Positions 9,137 through 17,894 of a DNA stretch of 64,000 nucleotides are shown here, one piece after another. The number at the start of each line of letters is the position of its first letter. Position 1 is the first letter of the stretch. Below the pieces are notes generated by a model. It saw nothing but the letters and a program-made list of their open reading frames with translations. It was not told the DNA's origin and ran no database searches. Source of the stretch: Bacteroides sp. OM05-12 (lineage in GTDB: Bacteria > Bacteroidota > Bacteroidia > Bacteroidales > Bacteroidaceae); NCBI RefSeq assembly GCF_003438995.1, contig NZ_QSUN01000007.1, positions 1 to 64,000 of the forward strand, read 5' to 3'. The translations under genes were made by a program, and so were the position numbers.

Positions 9137-9543
9137 CGCCTCTTTTCTAATGTATAGCGAAATACAAACATAAACAAAATAATCGATTTATATAATAGTA
9201 ACATTTATAAATAATATTAAGTTCATACACACCCGTTTTATCACTCGACATTAAATCACCGCAATATCACAGAACTTACAGTCCGCCCTACCCATCAAAG
9301 TCCATTTAAAAGCAGGTCTAAATCAAACAAAATCAACCAACCTATAACCTCAAAATAATCTAAAAAGCAATCATTTTCAGAACATTATTCGCCACATTGT
9401 ACATATTTAAAAGGCTATTAAACAAAAATGATAGAAAGAAATCATATTTGAATAAAGTAAATACAATAAGAATTAACCTCAAAAATAAATCGCCATACTT
9501 TAGCAGCAAATTAAAAACCTTAATTTATACTATTAATTAAAGT
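9137..9543. promoter_or_regulatory. 407-bp divergent intergenic region trkH / susC
   Basis: AT-rich, no coding potential seen. It must hold the trkH promoter (left) and the regulated susC promoter (right). On the plus strand TACTTTAG at 9497-9504 resembles the -7 box TAnnTTTG, about 40 bp before the susC ATG. A short dyad ATGAT...ATCAT at about 9428-9445 could be part of an HTCS site; this is weak. Confidence 0.5.
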
Positions 9544-12500
9544 ATGGAAAGAATTTCAAAATTTCTCTTATTGGCAATATTTCTACTTGCCAGCCTGAAC
9601 ATACAAGCGCAAAGCGTTACTGTAACAGGTAAAGTAACAGACAGCGACGGCATGGAGGTTATTGGTGCCAATGTCCTATTAAAAGGTTCCGCAGGCGTAG
9701 GTACAATTACCGACCTCGACGGAAAGTACACGATCAAAGTAAACAATGCAGCTAAAGATGTTTTGGTTTTCTCCTATGTAGGTATGCAGAATCAGGAAGT
9801 AAAAGTTGCCGGAAAAACTCAAATCAATGTAACTTTAAAAGCAGATGCCATTCAGTTAGACGAAGTTGTCGCCATTGGTTACGGTACATCACGCCGGAAA
9901 GACTTGACCGGTTCTGTTGTTTCCGTTAAAAGTGAAGATTTACTGAAGACCCCGACATCAGATGTTACTCAAGCGTTAGCGGGGCGCGTAGCCGGTGTAC
10001 AAGTGATGCAAAGCGAAGGTGCTCCGGGGGCTGAAATATCAATCCGCGTACGTGGAGGTATATCAATCACCCAAAGTAATGAACCTCTTTATATTATTGA
10101 CGGATTCCCAACCGAAGATGGTCTATCGACACTTGATCCGGGTGAAATCGAAAGCATTGATATTCTAAAAGATGCTTCTTCCACTGCTATCTACGGTGCA
10201 CGCGGTGCAAATGGTGTTGTCGTTATTACAACAAAAAGCGGGACAAAGAATAACAGCAAAGTAGCTGTTTCTTTCGATACATATGTAGGTATAAAGAAAG
10301 TAGCTAACAAATTGGATGTTCTTTCAACGGAAGAATTTGTATATGCAGATTATGAACGCCGTCTAAAATCAGCAGAAGAGAACGTTTCTCAGGCTTTTAT
10401 TGATAAATATGGCGAGTTCGCCGATATCCATTCAAACTATGCCAACCGAAAAGGTGTAGACTGGCAAGATAAAACCTTAGGCCGCACAGCCGTTACCCAA
10501 AATTATCGTTTAAATATCGCAGGTGGCAACAACGATTTCAAGTATAATTTAGCCTATTCTTATTTTAAGGATCAAGGCGTCATGGTATTCAGCGGCAATG
10601 ACAAGCACAACATTTCTTTCAACTTTAATCATAAAGCGAACAAGCGTTTAACGGTTTCCGGTCGTGTAAATTTTGACCAATCAAAAGTATATGGTTCAGG
10701 TACATCCGAGAATAAAGATAAATTCAACGCATTGGGCATGATTATTCAATATCGCCCGATCGGAGGTCTGAATATTTCCGACGAAGAATTCTTTTTAGGT
10801 GACGATATGCTGATGGACGAGAACGGAAAAGAGATGCAAAACCCGTATGTGGATGCACAGTATACTACCCGTAACAAGGAATACCGTACATTCCAAGCTA
10901 ACGGTGGTTTAACTTACAAACTAATGAAGAATCTGACTTTCCGTAACAATACAGGTATGCGTTATCAAACCCGTCGTGATGAGTTGTTTTACGGAGAAAG
11001 ATCTTTAAGAGCCATCCGTTCAAGTATCAACGGTAGCATTACGAACAGAGAAACCGGAAGTTTCCAAACATCCAATGTCTTAACTTATGAGTTAAAACGT
11101 AAGAAGCATAATTTCACAGCCATGTTAGGACAAGAATTCGTATCTAAATGGACACGTTATTTCTCCGCCAATGCCAGCAACTTCCCCAATGATGATATTG
11201 GTTTGAACGATATGTCTCTAGGAGAAACTCCGGGCATACCGACATCCGGTGTGAACTTCGACGACAAGCTATTATCGTTTTTCACTCGTCTGAATTACAA
11301 CTTTAAAGAAAAATACCTGTTTACATTCTCACTTCGTGCCGACGGTTCTTCAAAATTCGGTGCTAATAACAAATGGGGTATTTTCCCGTCAGCTTCTGCC
11401 GCATGGCGTTTGGCTGAGGAAGACTTTATCAGAAATCTGGATGTATTCTCTGATTTAAAACTTCGTGCCGGTTACGGTATGTCGGGAAACAACCGTATCG
11501 ACAGCTACAAATCATTAGCAATCCTGGAAGGCGTTACATATCCGAATGGAAACGGAACCTCAAGTGGTTATGCTCCAAGCCAGATACCTAACCCTGCTTT
11601 AAGATGGGAATCTAACAACACATTCAATTTGGGTCTGGATATGGGTTTCTTCAATCAAAGGCTGACAATCGCTCCCGAATTTTACGTGAATGAGAGTACT
11701 CATTTATTGTTGAACTCTAAATTACCTTTGTCTTCCGGTTATACTACCATGATGCGTAACATCGGTAAGACTCAAAATATGGGTGTCGATTTGACTATAT
11801 CTTCCGTTAACATTCAAAGCAAGGACTTTACTTGGAAAACGGACTTGAACCTTTCACATAATAAAAACAAGATTAAAGCTCTAGCAGGTGAAGACTCTTT
11901 CTTGGAAAGTGCAAGTATCGGCTACGACAAGATGAATACGCACAAAATCGCAGTGGGCAGTTCTATCGGGCAATTCTACGGATACAAAACAGTAGGTATC
12001 TACACTGTAGATGACTTTGAATTGACTCCCGACGGAAAAGCCTTTAAAATGAATGGAGACAAATATGTATTAAAAGAAGGTATTCCCACAGTAGGTGATG
12101 ATGTTCGTCCGGGTATGTGGAAGTTTGCCGACATAGATGACAGTGGAGATATCACAGAAAAAGATATGACTGTCATCGGTAACTCAAACCCTCTTTTCTA
12201 TGGTGGTTTCAATAATACCTTCTCTTATAAAGGTTTCGATTTAAGTGTATTCTTCACATTTAGCTACGGAGCAGAAGTCTTTAACGCGACTAAACTGACA
12301 AGTACTAAGGTGGGTCGTTCAAACCGTAATGCATTAGCGGTTGCCGGTAGTGCCAACCGTTGGATGACAATGAATAGCGAAGGTAAATATATCCAAAATG
12401 ATCCGGTTGCTTTAGCTCAAATCAACCAAGGGAAAACGGTTGCCGGATACTTTGACTTGGAAGATGGTGATAAATATATTCACTCATGGGCAGTCGAGGA

Positions 12501-12744
12501 TGCATCATTCCTACGTTTAAGTAATGTAACTCTAGGTTATACCTTCCCAAAGAGCATCGCAAAAAAACTATGCATTAGTAATCTGCGCATTTATGCAACA
12601 GGTAGCAACCTATTCTGCTGGACACCATACTCCGGTTATGATCCGGAAGTTTCTACAACAGGTTCTTCTTTAACTCCCGGCGTTGATTTCGGTGCTTACC
12701 CAAGAAGTCGTTCTGTTGTATTTGGTTTAAACTTAACATTCTAA
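9544..12744 (+). CDS. susC: SusC-family TonB-dependent outer membrane transporter
   Basis: 1066 residues. Signal peptide ends NIQAQ; then a carboxypeptidase D regulatory-like domain (~25-105: VTGKVTDSDGMEVIGANVLL), a TonB-box region (LDEVVAIGYGT), a plug with the SusC signature (PLYIIDGFP ... ILKDASSTAIYGARGANGVV) and a beta-barrel ending in a terminal aromatic strand (VVFGLNLTF). Together with SusD it imports oligosaccharides across the outer membrane; here the context (PL8, PL12, PL13, PL15, GH88, sulfatase) indicates glycosaminoglycan fragments. It is the first gene of the plus-strand unit susC-susD-surface proteins, with susD 19 bp downstream. No STN domain is present, consistent with control by an HTCS rather than an anti-sigma pair. 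Confidence 0.97.
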   Translation: MERISKFLLLAIFLLASLNIQAQSVTVTGKVTDSDGMEVIGANVLLKGSAGVGTITDLDGKYTIKVNNAAKDVLVFSYVGMQNQEVKVAGKTQINVTLKADAIQLDEVVAIGYGTSRRKDLTGSVVSVKSEDLLKTPTSDVTQALAGRVAGVQVMQSEGAPGAEISIRVRGGISITQSNEPLYIIDGFPTEDGLSTLDPGEIESIDILKDASSTAIYGARGANGVVVITTKSGTKNNSKVAVSFDTYVGIKKVANKLDVLSTEEFVYADYERRLKSAEENVSQAFIDKYGEFADIHSNYANRKGVDWQDKTLGRTAVTQNYRLNIAGGNNDFKYNLAYSYFKDQGVMVFSGNDKHNISFNFNHKANKRLTVSGRVNFDQSKVYGSGTSENKDKFNALGMIIQYRPIGGLNISDEEFFLGDDMLMDENGKEMQNPYVDAQYTTRNKEYRTFQANGGLTYKLMKNLTFRNNTGMRYQTRRDELFYGERSLRAIRSSINGSITNRETGSFQTSNVLTYELKRKKHNFTAMLGQEFVSKWTRYFSANASNFPNDDIGLNDMSLGETPGIPTSGVNFDDKLLSFFTRLNYNFKEKYLFTFSLRADGSSKFGANNKWGIFPSASAAWRLAEEDFIRNLDVFSDLKLRAGYGMSGNNRIDSYKSLAILEGVTYPNGNGTSSGYAPSQIPNPALRWESNNTFNLGLDMGFFNQRLTIAPEFYVNESTHLLLNSKLPLSSGYTTMMRNIGKTQNMGVDLTISSVNIQSKDFTWKTDLNLSHNKNKIKALAGEDSFLESASIGYDKMNTHKIAVGSSIGQFYGYKTVGIYTVDDFELTPDGKAFKMNGDKYVLKEGIPTVGDDVRPGMWKFADIDDSGDITEKDMTVIGNSNPLFYGGFNNTFSYKGFDLSVFFTFSYGAEVFNATKLTSTKVGRSNRNALAVAGSANRWMTMNSEGKYIQNDPVALAQINQGKTVAGYFDLEDGDKYIHSWAVEDASFLRLSNVTLGYTFPKSIAKKLCISNLRIYATGSNLFCWTPYSGYDPEVSTTGSSLTPGVDFGAYPRSRSVVFGLNLTF

Positions 12745-12763
12745 TTTTTAATCTAGTACAAAC

Positions 12764-14581
12764 ATGAGAAAGAATAAATTTATATATGCATTCGGAGCTG
12801 CTGCCTTATTGTTTATGAACACAGCATGCCAGGACTTTTTTACAGAAAAGCCAGATTCTTATTTGGATCAGGAAAGTGCCCTTGAAGGACCTAAAGCCAT
12901 AAACCACGCTAATATGTTGGTACTCGGTATCTACGATGTATTGGCAAAACAAGAACATTATGGCCAATACGAAATGGCTATGCCTACTTCTGACGATATG
13001 TACTTCATTAAAGGTACTAACTCTGACGACTCGCGCCGCGATATTTCGCACTATACAATCAGAACAACGAATACGTGGATCAAGTATATGTGGCAATATA
13101 AATATCAGGGGATTGACCGCGCCAACGCAACAATCACAGCCATTGAAGCTATGGAGGCTTTCAAAAATGAAAGTGATCCGGATAATAAAACATTGCGCGG
13201 ATATGTATCCGAAGCTAAATTCTTACGTGCATTCTTAGCCTTTGATTTAATTAAATACTGGGGAGACGTACCTTTCAAGACAGAGGCTTCCGATGATTAT
13301 CAAGGTGCTTATCAGCCTCGTAAAGACCGTGAACTGATTTATGATCAAATCATTGATGACTTGAATTATGCAAAAGAGAATCTGGATTGGGCTACCGCTT
13401 CTTCCTCTCCCGAACGTATTACCCAAGGAGCAGCCCGTGCACTTTTAATGCGGGTATATCTTCAACGTGCAGGGTATAGTTTAGGAGTACTGAAGAACAC
13501 AGGCAAACTGACAATTCCGAGTGACGACACTCGTAAAACATATTTCAATGCTGTAATTAAGGAATGGGAAGCCTTCCAACAAGGCGGCTATCATAATTTC
13601 TATGACGGAGGCTATAAAGAATTATTCAAGAGTTTCTCAGCCGGAACACTGAATTCTAAAGAAAGTTTATGGGAAATTGCTTTCTTCACTGTCAGCGGTG
13701 ATAAAGAAGATGCCGGAACGTGGGGAACTTATATAGGTCAGCGTGTGGATGCATCAAGCGGTGTCAGCTCCACTGAAGTTATGGGCCGTGCCAATGCATT
13801 CTTCCAGGTAGTACCTGCATGGTATGATTTCTATGAAGACCAGGATGCACGTCGTGATGTCGCTATCAGCACAACTTTCTACTATTGGAATAAAGTTAAG
13901 AAGGAACATACAGAAGCTCCTTATTATAAATACAAAATGACAAGTGGTGTAGAAGATCAGGATGCAAACGGTGACTTGATACCGACAAAGAATCCTCCGG
14001 TAGTAAACAGAGCAAACTACACTCCGGGCAAATGGCGTAGAGAATGGATGCCAATCGGTTATAAAGACCCTAACAATGTAGACGTTAACTATTGCGTACT
14101 TCGCTATGCCGATGTAGTATTAATGGCAGCCGAAGCATATAATGAAACCGGAAATACCGGGGAAGCTTGGAATTTATTGAATGAAGTAAGAAGACGTGCA
14201 GGAGCAACTGAAATCAATTCATCCAATTATGCGGAATTCTATAAAGCTCCCAAAGTATATGATTTGGTGGCAGAAGACGGTAGTATGATTATTGACGACA
14301 GTAATGAAGCCGGTAAATTCCGTACTGCTCTTTATTGGGAACGCGGTTTGGAGTTGGCATTTGAAGGACAACGTAAGTATGACTTAATTCGTTGGGGTAT
14401 CTTAGATAAAGTGCTGAAGGTATTCGGGAAGCAAGATACTGACCACAACACAGCGAAAGCCGATGCCTATCCTGCTTACAAGAACTTTGTTTCCGGCCAG
14501 CATGAATTGTTCCCTATTCCTTTGGAAGAGTTACAGATCAATAATAAGATTACTGACCAAAATCCGGGATATACACGATAG
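12764..14581 (+). CDS. susD: SusD/RagB-family surface glycan-binding lipoprotein
   Basis: 605 residues; lipobox MNTACQ (Cys22) followed by DFFTEKPDSYLDQ. SusD-like N-terminal region with TPR-type helices (SEAKFLRAFLAFDLIKYWGDVPF) and the C-terminal SusD/RagB domain (RYADVVLMAAEAYNETG, LNEVRRRAG, FRTALYWERGLELAFEGQRKYDLIRWG, FPIPLEELQINNKI..NPGY). It forms the lid of the SusC transporter. A hairpin follows the stop and probably sets expression of the downstream surface proteins. Confidence 0.97.
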   Translation: MRKNKFIYAFGAAALLFMNTACQDFFTEKPDSYLDQESALEGPKAINHANMLVLGIYDVLAKQEHYGQYEMAMPTSDDMYFIKGTNSDDSRRDISHYTIRTTNTWIKYMWQYKYQGIDRANATITAIEAMEAFKNESDPDNKTLRGYVSEAKFLRAFLAFDLIKYWGDVPFKTEASDDYQGAYQPRKDRELIYDQIIDDLNYAKENLDWATASSSPERITQGAARALLMRVYLQRAGYSLGVLKNTGKLTIPSDDTRKTYFNAVIKEWEAFQQGGYHNFYDGGYKELFKSFSAGTLNSKESLWEIAFFTVSGDKEDAGTWGTYIGQRVDASSGVSSTEVMGRANAFFQVVPAWYDFYEDQDARRDVAISTTFYYWNKVKKEHTEAPYYKYKMTSGVEDQDANGDLIPTKNPPVVNRANYTPGKWRREWMPIGYKDPNNVDVNYCVLRYADVVLMAAEAYNETGNTGEAWNLLNEVRRRAGATEINSSNYAEFYKAPKVYDLVAEDGSMIIDDSNEAGKFRTALYWERGLELAFEGQRKYDLIRWGILDKVLKVFGKQDTDHNTAKADAYPAYKNFVSGQHELFPIPLEELQINNKITDQNPGYTR

Positions 14582-14612
14582 GTAACGGATTATTCAGTTA
14601 CAATTCCAAATA

Positions 14613-14657
14613 AGTGAAGAATCCGGTCGAATCAATAAACGGCAAGGATTCTTCACT
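14613..14657 (+). other. Intercistronic hairpin after susD
   Basis: Perfect 12-bp inverted repeat AGTGAAGAATCC / GGATTCTTCACT with a 21-nt loop between susD and the next gene. No T-tract follows, so it looks like an mRNA-stabilising or partial attenuation structure rather than a full terminator. Confidence 0.65.
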
Positions 14658-14723
14658 CTCATTCAGAACAATAAAATAAAGCACCATAACACTGAAGTCT
14701 AATAACTTTAAAAACATTTTATC

Positions 14724-16952
14724 ATGAAAAAGATACAATTATTAATATTACTAGCTGTAATGGCAGTGGCAATACAGGCACAAGAGTCATTGCCTTATGT
14801 TGCAAATTGGAATTATCAAAATAAATATATTGGTGATGATGGGAGTGTAAGTGTTCCCGATGACAATAATGCTGGTAAATGGAATGCGAATCAAAATTAT
14901 TGGGACATAGGAGGATGGACATCTGTCAATACAGAAGGAGAGCGACTATTTTTTGTACCTTTATCTAGTGGCAATAAAATTGAGAACACAATGGAATTTG
15001 GTGATAGACAACAATCACCTTCTCAAACTGCATTTCTGATCTCACCGGCACTCTATTTTGGCAACCAAAGTATAAAAACGATTTCTTTCAAATGTGGAAA
15101 GAATAAAGACGACCAGAAGTCATCTAATCTTGAGATTGTATACACTACAAATTTCACAGGAGATGCCGCAACTACCGAGTGGGTATCATTAAAAGCAAAT
15201 ATCTTACCTCAAACTGGTTTAAAAGTTGACGTAATGGGAAATGTTATCATTACTACAAATATAACTGCACCATCTATACATATTGCTATCAAAGCATATA
15301 AAGCTACTGAGAACTTTGGAGTAGGTGAAAAGCAAGCACAAATAAGAATAACCGAATTTACTGTTACAGAAAAAGAAATTAAGACAATCCCTTATACTGC
15401 CACTTGGAAACATAAAGAAGAATATATCGATGCTAATGGAGTATTTAAGGATCAAAATATAAACCTTAATACCCTAAAAAATGATCCCCAAAAATATTAT
15501 AATTTAGAAGGATGGGAGTCTATTGCTACAGCAGGAAATAAATTATTTTACATACCCACAACAACAGATAATAATAAAAAAAAGGTAGAAGTTTCCAACG
15601 CAATGGAGTATAATTACACTGCAGTAACAAATGAAACTTCATATATGATTTCTCCTATATTCAACTTCCCTGAAAATACAAGTAAAAAGATATCTTTACG
15701 ATGCGGAAGAGAGAAAGAAGATATCGTAGCACAACTGGAATTGGTGTATTCTACTGACTACACTGGAGATGTCTCGACTGCAACATGGATTAGTATGAAA
15801 GAAAATCTAATTCCGAATGGACAAGTAGGGGTCGGAGCCAGCAAAATGCTCTCCATATCTGCCACAACAGATCTTGTAGCACCATCTGTTGTTATAGCTG
15901 TCAGAACTATGAAAACAGAAATCACCTCCCCCATGACAGGCAAACTACGCATTGCTAATTTCACTATTACCGGAGCTACTCATACCACTGATGCAGACGG
16001 TGCAATGAAATGTACCGGAGAATGGACAGCAGAGCAACTTGCCGGATTGAGTCTTGCCGATATTACAAGCCTCGACCTTACAGCAATTGCAATACCATCT
16101 GACGCGACATTGAATGCCAATAAGAATCCAAATTGCCTAATCTATATAAATCAAGATGCAACAGCTCCGAACACTTGGAAGAATGTAGTTAAAATCAATG
16201 GAGAAAACGGAATTGCAGAAAGTGAAATCCGTATTACCGACAACCATCCTTTCTTCAATACCCAATACCCCATATCGGGAACCGTGATTTATGAACGTAA
16301 CTATCCCTACACAGGTTCCGGTTCACTCTGTTTGCCTTTCCCTATAACAAACCTTCCGGAAGGTATCAAGGTACAAGAATTTACCAACAGTACAGGTACA
16401 ACAGTATATTTCAATGATTTGGAAGAAGGAACAAGCGTACAAGCCAATACTCCTTATATTGTTGACATAACAAGCAATGGAACAAAAAACTTCACGGGGA
16501 CAGAAATACCGGTCACTATTGCCGAGCCTGCTGTGACGCACGGAGCTTATACTTTCAAAGGTACATTTACCAATATACCGGATGCTACCGGTCTTTATAT
16601 ACTCGACCCGACAGGTACGGGATTCGCAATAGGGACTTCAGACAATACGATTCCTGCTTTCCGGGCTTACATCACCAACGATGGCAGCCAGAAAACTCCG
16701 GATAAACTTACCCGTGGAACAGGTGGAGGCGGAACAACAAATGTAAGCGAACATATAAACAACAGTTCCCTCCTATTTACCTCCGAGAACGGTCTGTTAC
16801 ATATTATATCAGACAAAGCACAGCTTGTACAGTTATATAATCTGAACGGACAAAAAGTTAAGGATATTGAACTGATGAATGGTAATAATACTGTTTCAGG
16901 CATCGCTAAAGGCATTTATGTGATTAAGAATCAAAAAGTAGTCATTAAATAA
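14724..16952 (+). CDS. Secreted two-repeat surface protein with C-terminal DUF6383 domain (putative glycan-binding)
   Basis: 742 residues. Signal peptide ends AIQAQ, with no lipobox Cys. Two tandem repeats (~20-215 and ~220-420) share LPYVANW/IPYTATW starts, GGWTSV/EGWESI, NTMEF, FLISPAL/YMISPIF, KCGKNKDD/RCGREKED, VYTTNFTGD/VYSTDYTGD..TEWVSL; these resemble choice-of-anchor or DUF5017-type beta-sandwiches. Then a Leu-rich stretch and a 'NPNCLIYIN...NVVKINGE...YTGSGSLCLPFPI' module (~440-665), and a 53-residue DUF6383 tail (GLLHII...GNNTVSGIAKGIYVIKNQKVVIK). Its place after susCD is where surface glycan-binding proteins sit. The tail suggests sorting by a C-terminal domain rather than lipidation. 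A 52-residue peptide gene starts 14 bp downstream. Paralogous to the 17895-19445 product. Confidence 0.85.
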   Translation: MKKIQLLILLAVMAVAIQAQESLPYVANWNYQNKYIGDDGSVSVPDDNNAGKWNANQNYWDIGGWTSVNTEGERLFFVPLSSGNKIENTMEFGDRQQSPSQTAFLISPALYFGNQSIKTISFKCGKNKDDQKSSNLEIVYTTNFTGDAATTEWVSLKANILPQTGLKVDVMGNVIITTNITAPSIHIAIKAYKATENFGVGEKQAQIRITEFTVTEKEIKTIPYTATWKHKEEYIDANGVFKDQNINLNTLKNDPQKYYNLEGWESIATAGNKLFYIPTTTDNNKKKVEVSNAMEYNYTAVTNETSYMISPIFNFPENTSKKISLRCGREKEDIVAQLELVYSTDYTGDVSTATWISMKENLIPNGQVGVGASKMLSISATTDLVAPSVVIAVRTMKTEITSPMTGKLRIANFTITGATHTTDADGAMKCTGEWTAEQLAGLSLADITSLDLTAIAIPSDATLNANKNPNCLIYINQDATAPNTWKNVVKINGENGIAESEIRITDNHPFFNTQYPISGTVIYERNYPYTGSGSLCLPFPITNLPEGIKVQEFTNSTGTTVYFNDLEEGTSVQANTPYIVDITSNGTKNFTGTEIPVTIAEPAVTHGAYTFKGTFTNIPDATGLYILDPTGTGFAIGTSDNTIPAFRAYITNDGSQKTPDKLTRGTGGGGTTNVSEHINNSSLLFTSENGLLHIISDKAQLVQLYNLNGQKVKDIELMNGNNTVSGIAKGIYVIKNQKVVIK

Positions 16953-16966
16953 TAAACAAGTAAATT

Positions 16967-17125
16967 ATGAAAGCTGACAAATATATCAAACCTGAGATTG
17001 AGATTATAGAAATGGAAAGTGAAGTAATCGCCACATCACCGACAGACTTGGGAAACAAGAAGCCTGCCAATCCCGGAGCCGCCTATTCAAGACGTCGTCA
17101 AGGATTTTGGGAAGATGAAGAATAA
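16967..17125 (+). CDS. 52-residue peptide of the YIKPEIEIIE type, copy A
   Basis: ATG at 16967, TAA at 17123-17125. The product has an N-terminal block KYIKPEIEIIEMES, a centre EVIATSP, a Gly/Pro/Ala-rich linker and a basic-acidic end SRRRQGFWEDEE. A second gene at 48102-48251 encodes a paralogue with YIKPEIEIIE, VIATS and RKNFWKDED at matching positions, which shows this is a real gene and not a chance frame. Both lie directly downstream (14 and 24 bp) of a gene for a protein with the NPNCL module plus a DUF6383 tail. There is no signal peptide, transmembrane segment or known domain. Small proteins with a similar K-x-P-E-hydrophobic start are common as hypothetical proteins in Bacteroidales; I know of no function. 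Confidence 0.8.
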   Translation: MKADKYIKPEIEIIEMESEVIATSPTDLGNKKPANPGAAYSRRRQGFWEDEE

Positions 17126-17149
17126 GAATTATTATAAATAAGAACAGTT

Positions 17150-17878
17150 ATGAAATTAATCAAAAAACTTACTGCTGTTGCAGCAATAGCATGCCTTTCA
17201 CTTACAGTATCCGCACAAGGCTTTTCCAAGTTCACGATTGAAGGCGGAATGGCGGACGGAAGTATCAAGAATGTGAAAGAAGGAACTTCCAAAATAGAAG
17301 TTATCGCCGGAAGCGATGTAAACCTGAAGAACGTTAAGTTTAAATATAAATTGCTTAGCGGGTGTTCTTTGGCAAACGGTTTGAGCAAGAACTTCACAGA
17401 ACCGCAAACGGTTACGGTCAACAAAAACAACGGTTCTTCCAAAGAATGGGAAATAAAGGTGAAGAAACTTACTCCGGCTCCACTTCCCATCAACCTGGAA
17501 TTCTCCAAGACGGTTCCTGCCGTATGGACTCCCGAAACCAAAGGTTGGGTAAATGCCGGAACCGATGAAAGTAAACCGACAGTAGTACGCTTCGGCAATA
17601 ACAATGTAAGTTTCATTGTCGCATTTGAAGGAGAAGCGAAAGAAGTATCTTTCGATCTTAACCTGGTAGGTAAAGGTGATGATACCTTTAAAGGAGTATT
17701 TGAAGTCATGACATCTGCCGACGGTATCAATTGGAAAAACATTGAAGGGTTTGATAATAAACTGACAATGGACAGCCAGTTTACTTGTCCGGTAAGCAGT
17801 GATGCCCGTTTCATTAAATGGAACTACAAAGAAAGAGAGAAACAGAACGTAAACTTAAACAACATCATTATTAAATAA
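17150..17878 (+). CDS. Secreted two-domain beta-sandwich protein (putative surface binding protein)
   Basis: 242 residues; signal peptide ends TVSAQ, with no lipobox. The N-terminal half (~25-105) has the pattern 'NVKFKYKLLSG...NFTEPQTVTVNKNNGSSKEWEIKVKK' of cadherin-like/DUF5018-type repeats found in many Bacteroidetes surface proteins. The C-terminal half (~110-242: WTPETKGWVNAG...VRFGNNNVSFIVAF...SADGINWKNIEGF...ARFIKWNYKER) resembles a carbohydrate-binding jelly-roll module. No sorting domain is visible and it ends NLNNIIIK. It sits between peptide A (24 bp) and the next surface protein (16 bp), so it is part of the susC operon. Glycan binding is an inference from position and fold. Confidence 0.75.
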   Translation: MKLIKKLTAVAAIACLSLTVSAQGFSKFTIEGGMADGSIKNVKEGTSKIEVIAGSDVNLKNVKFKYKLLSGCSLANGLSKNFTEPQTVTVNKNNGSSKEWEIKVKKLTPAPLPINLEFSKTVPAVWTPETKGWVNAGTDESKPTVVRFGNNNVSFIVAFEGEAKEVSFDLNLVGKGDDTFKGVFEVMTSADGINWKNIEGFDNKLTMDSQFTCPVSSDARFIKWNYKEREKQNVNLNNIIIK

Positions 17879-17894
17879 TTTAATTTATAAGACC

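Noticed and set aside
17098..17814. 238-codon open frame antisense to the 17150-17878 gene
   Set aside because: Opposite strand is a well-supported secreted protein in an operon; the antisense product has no domain, and no promoter was seen.
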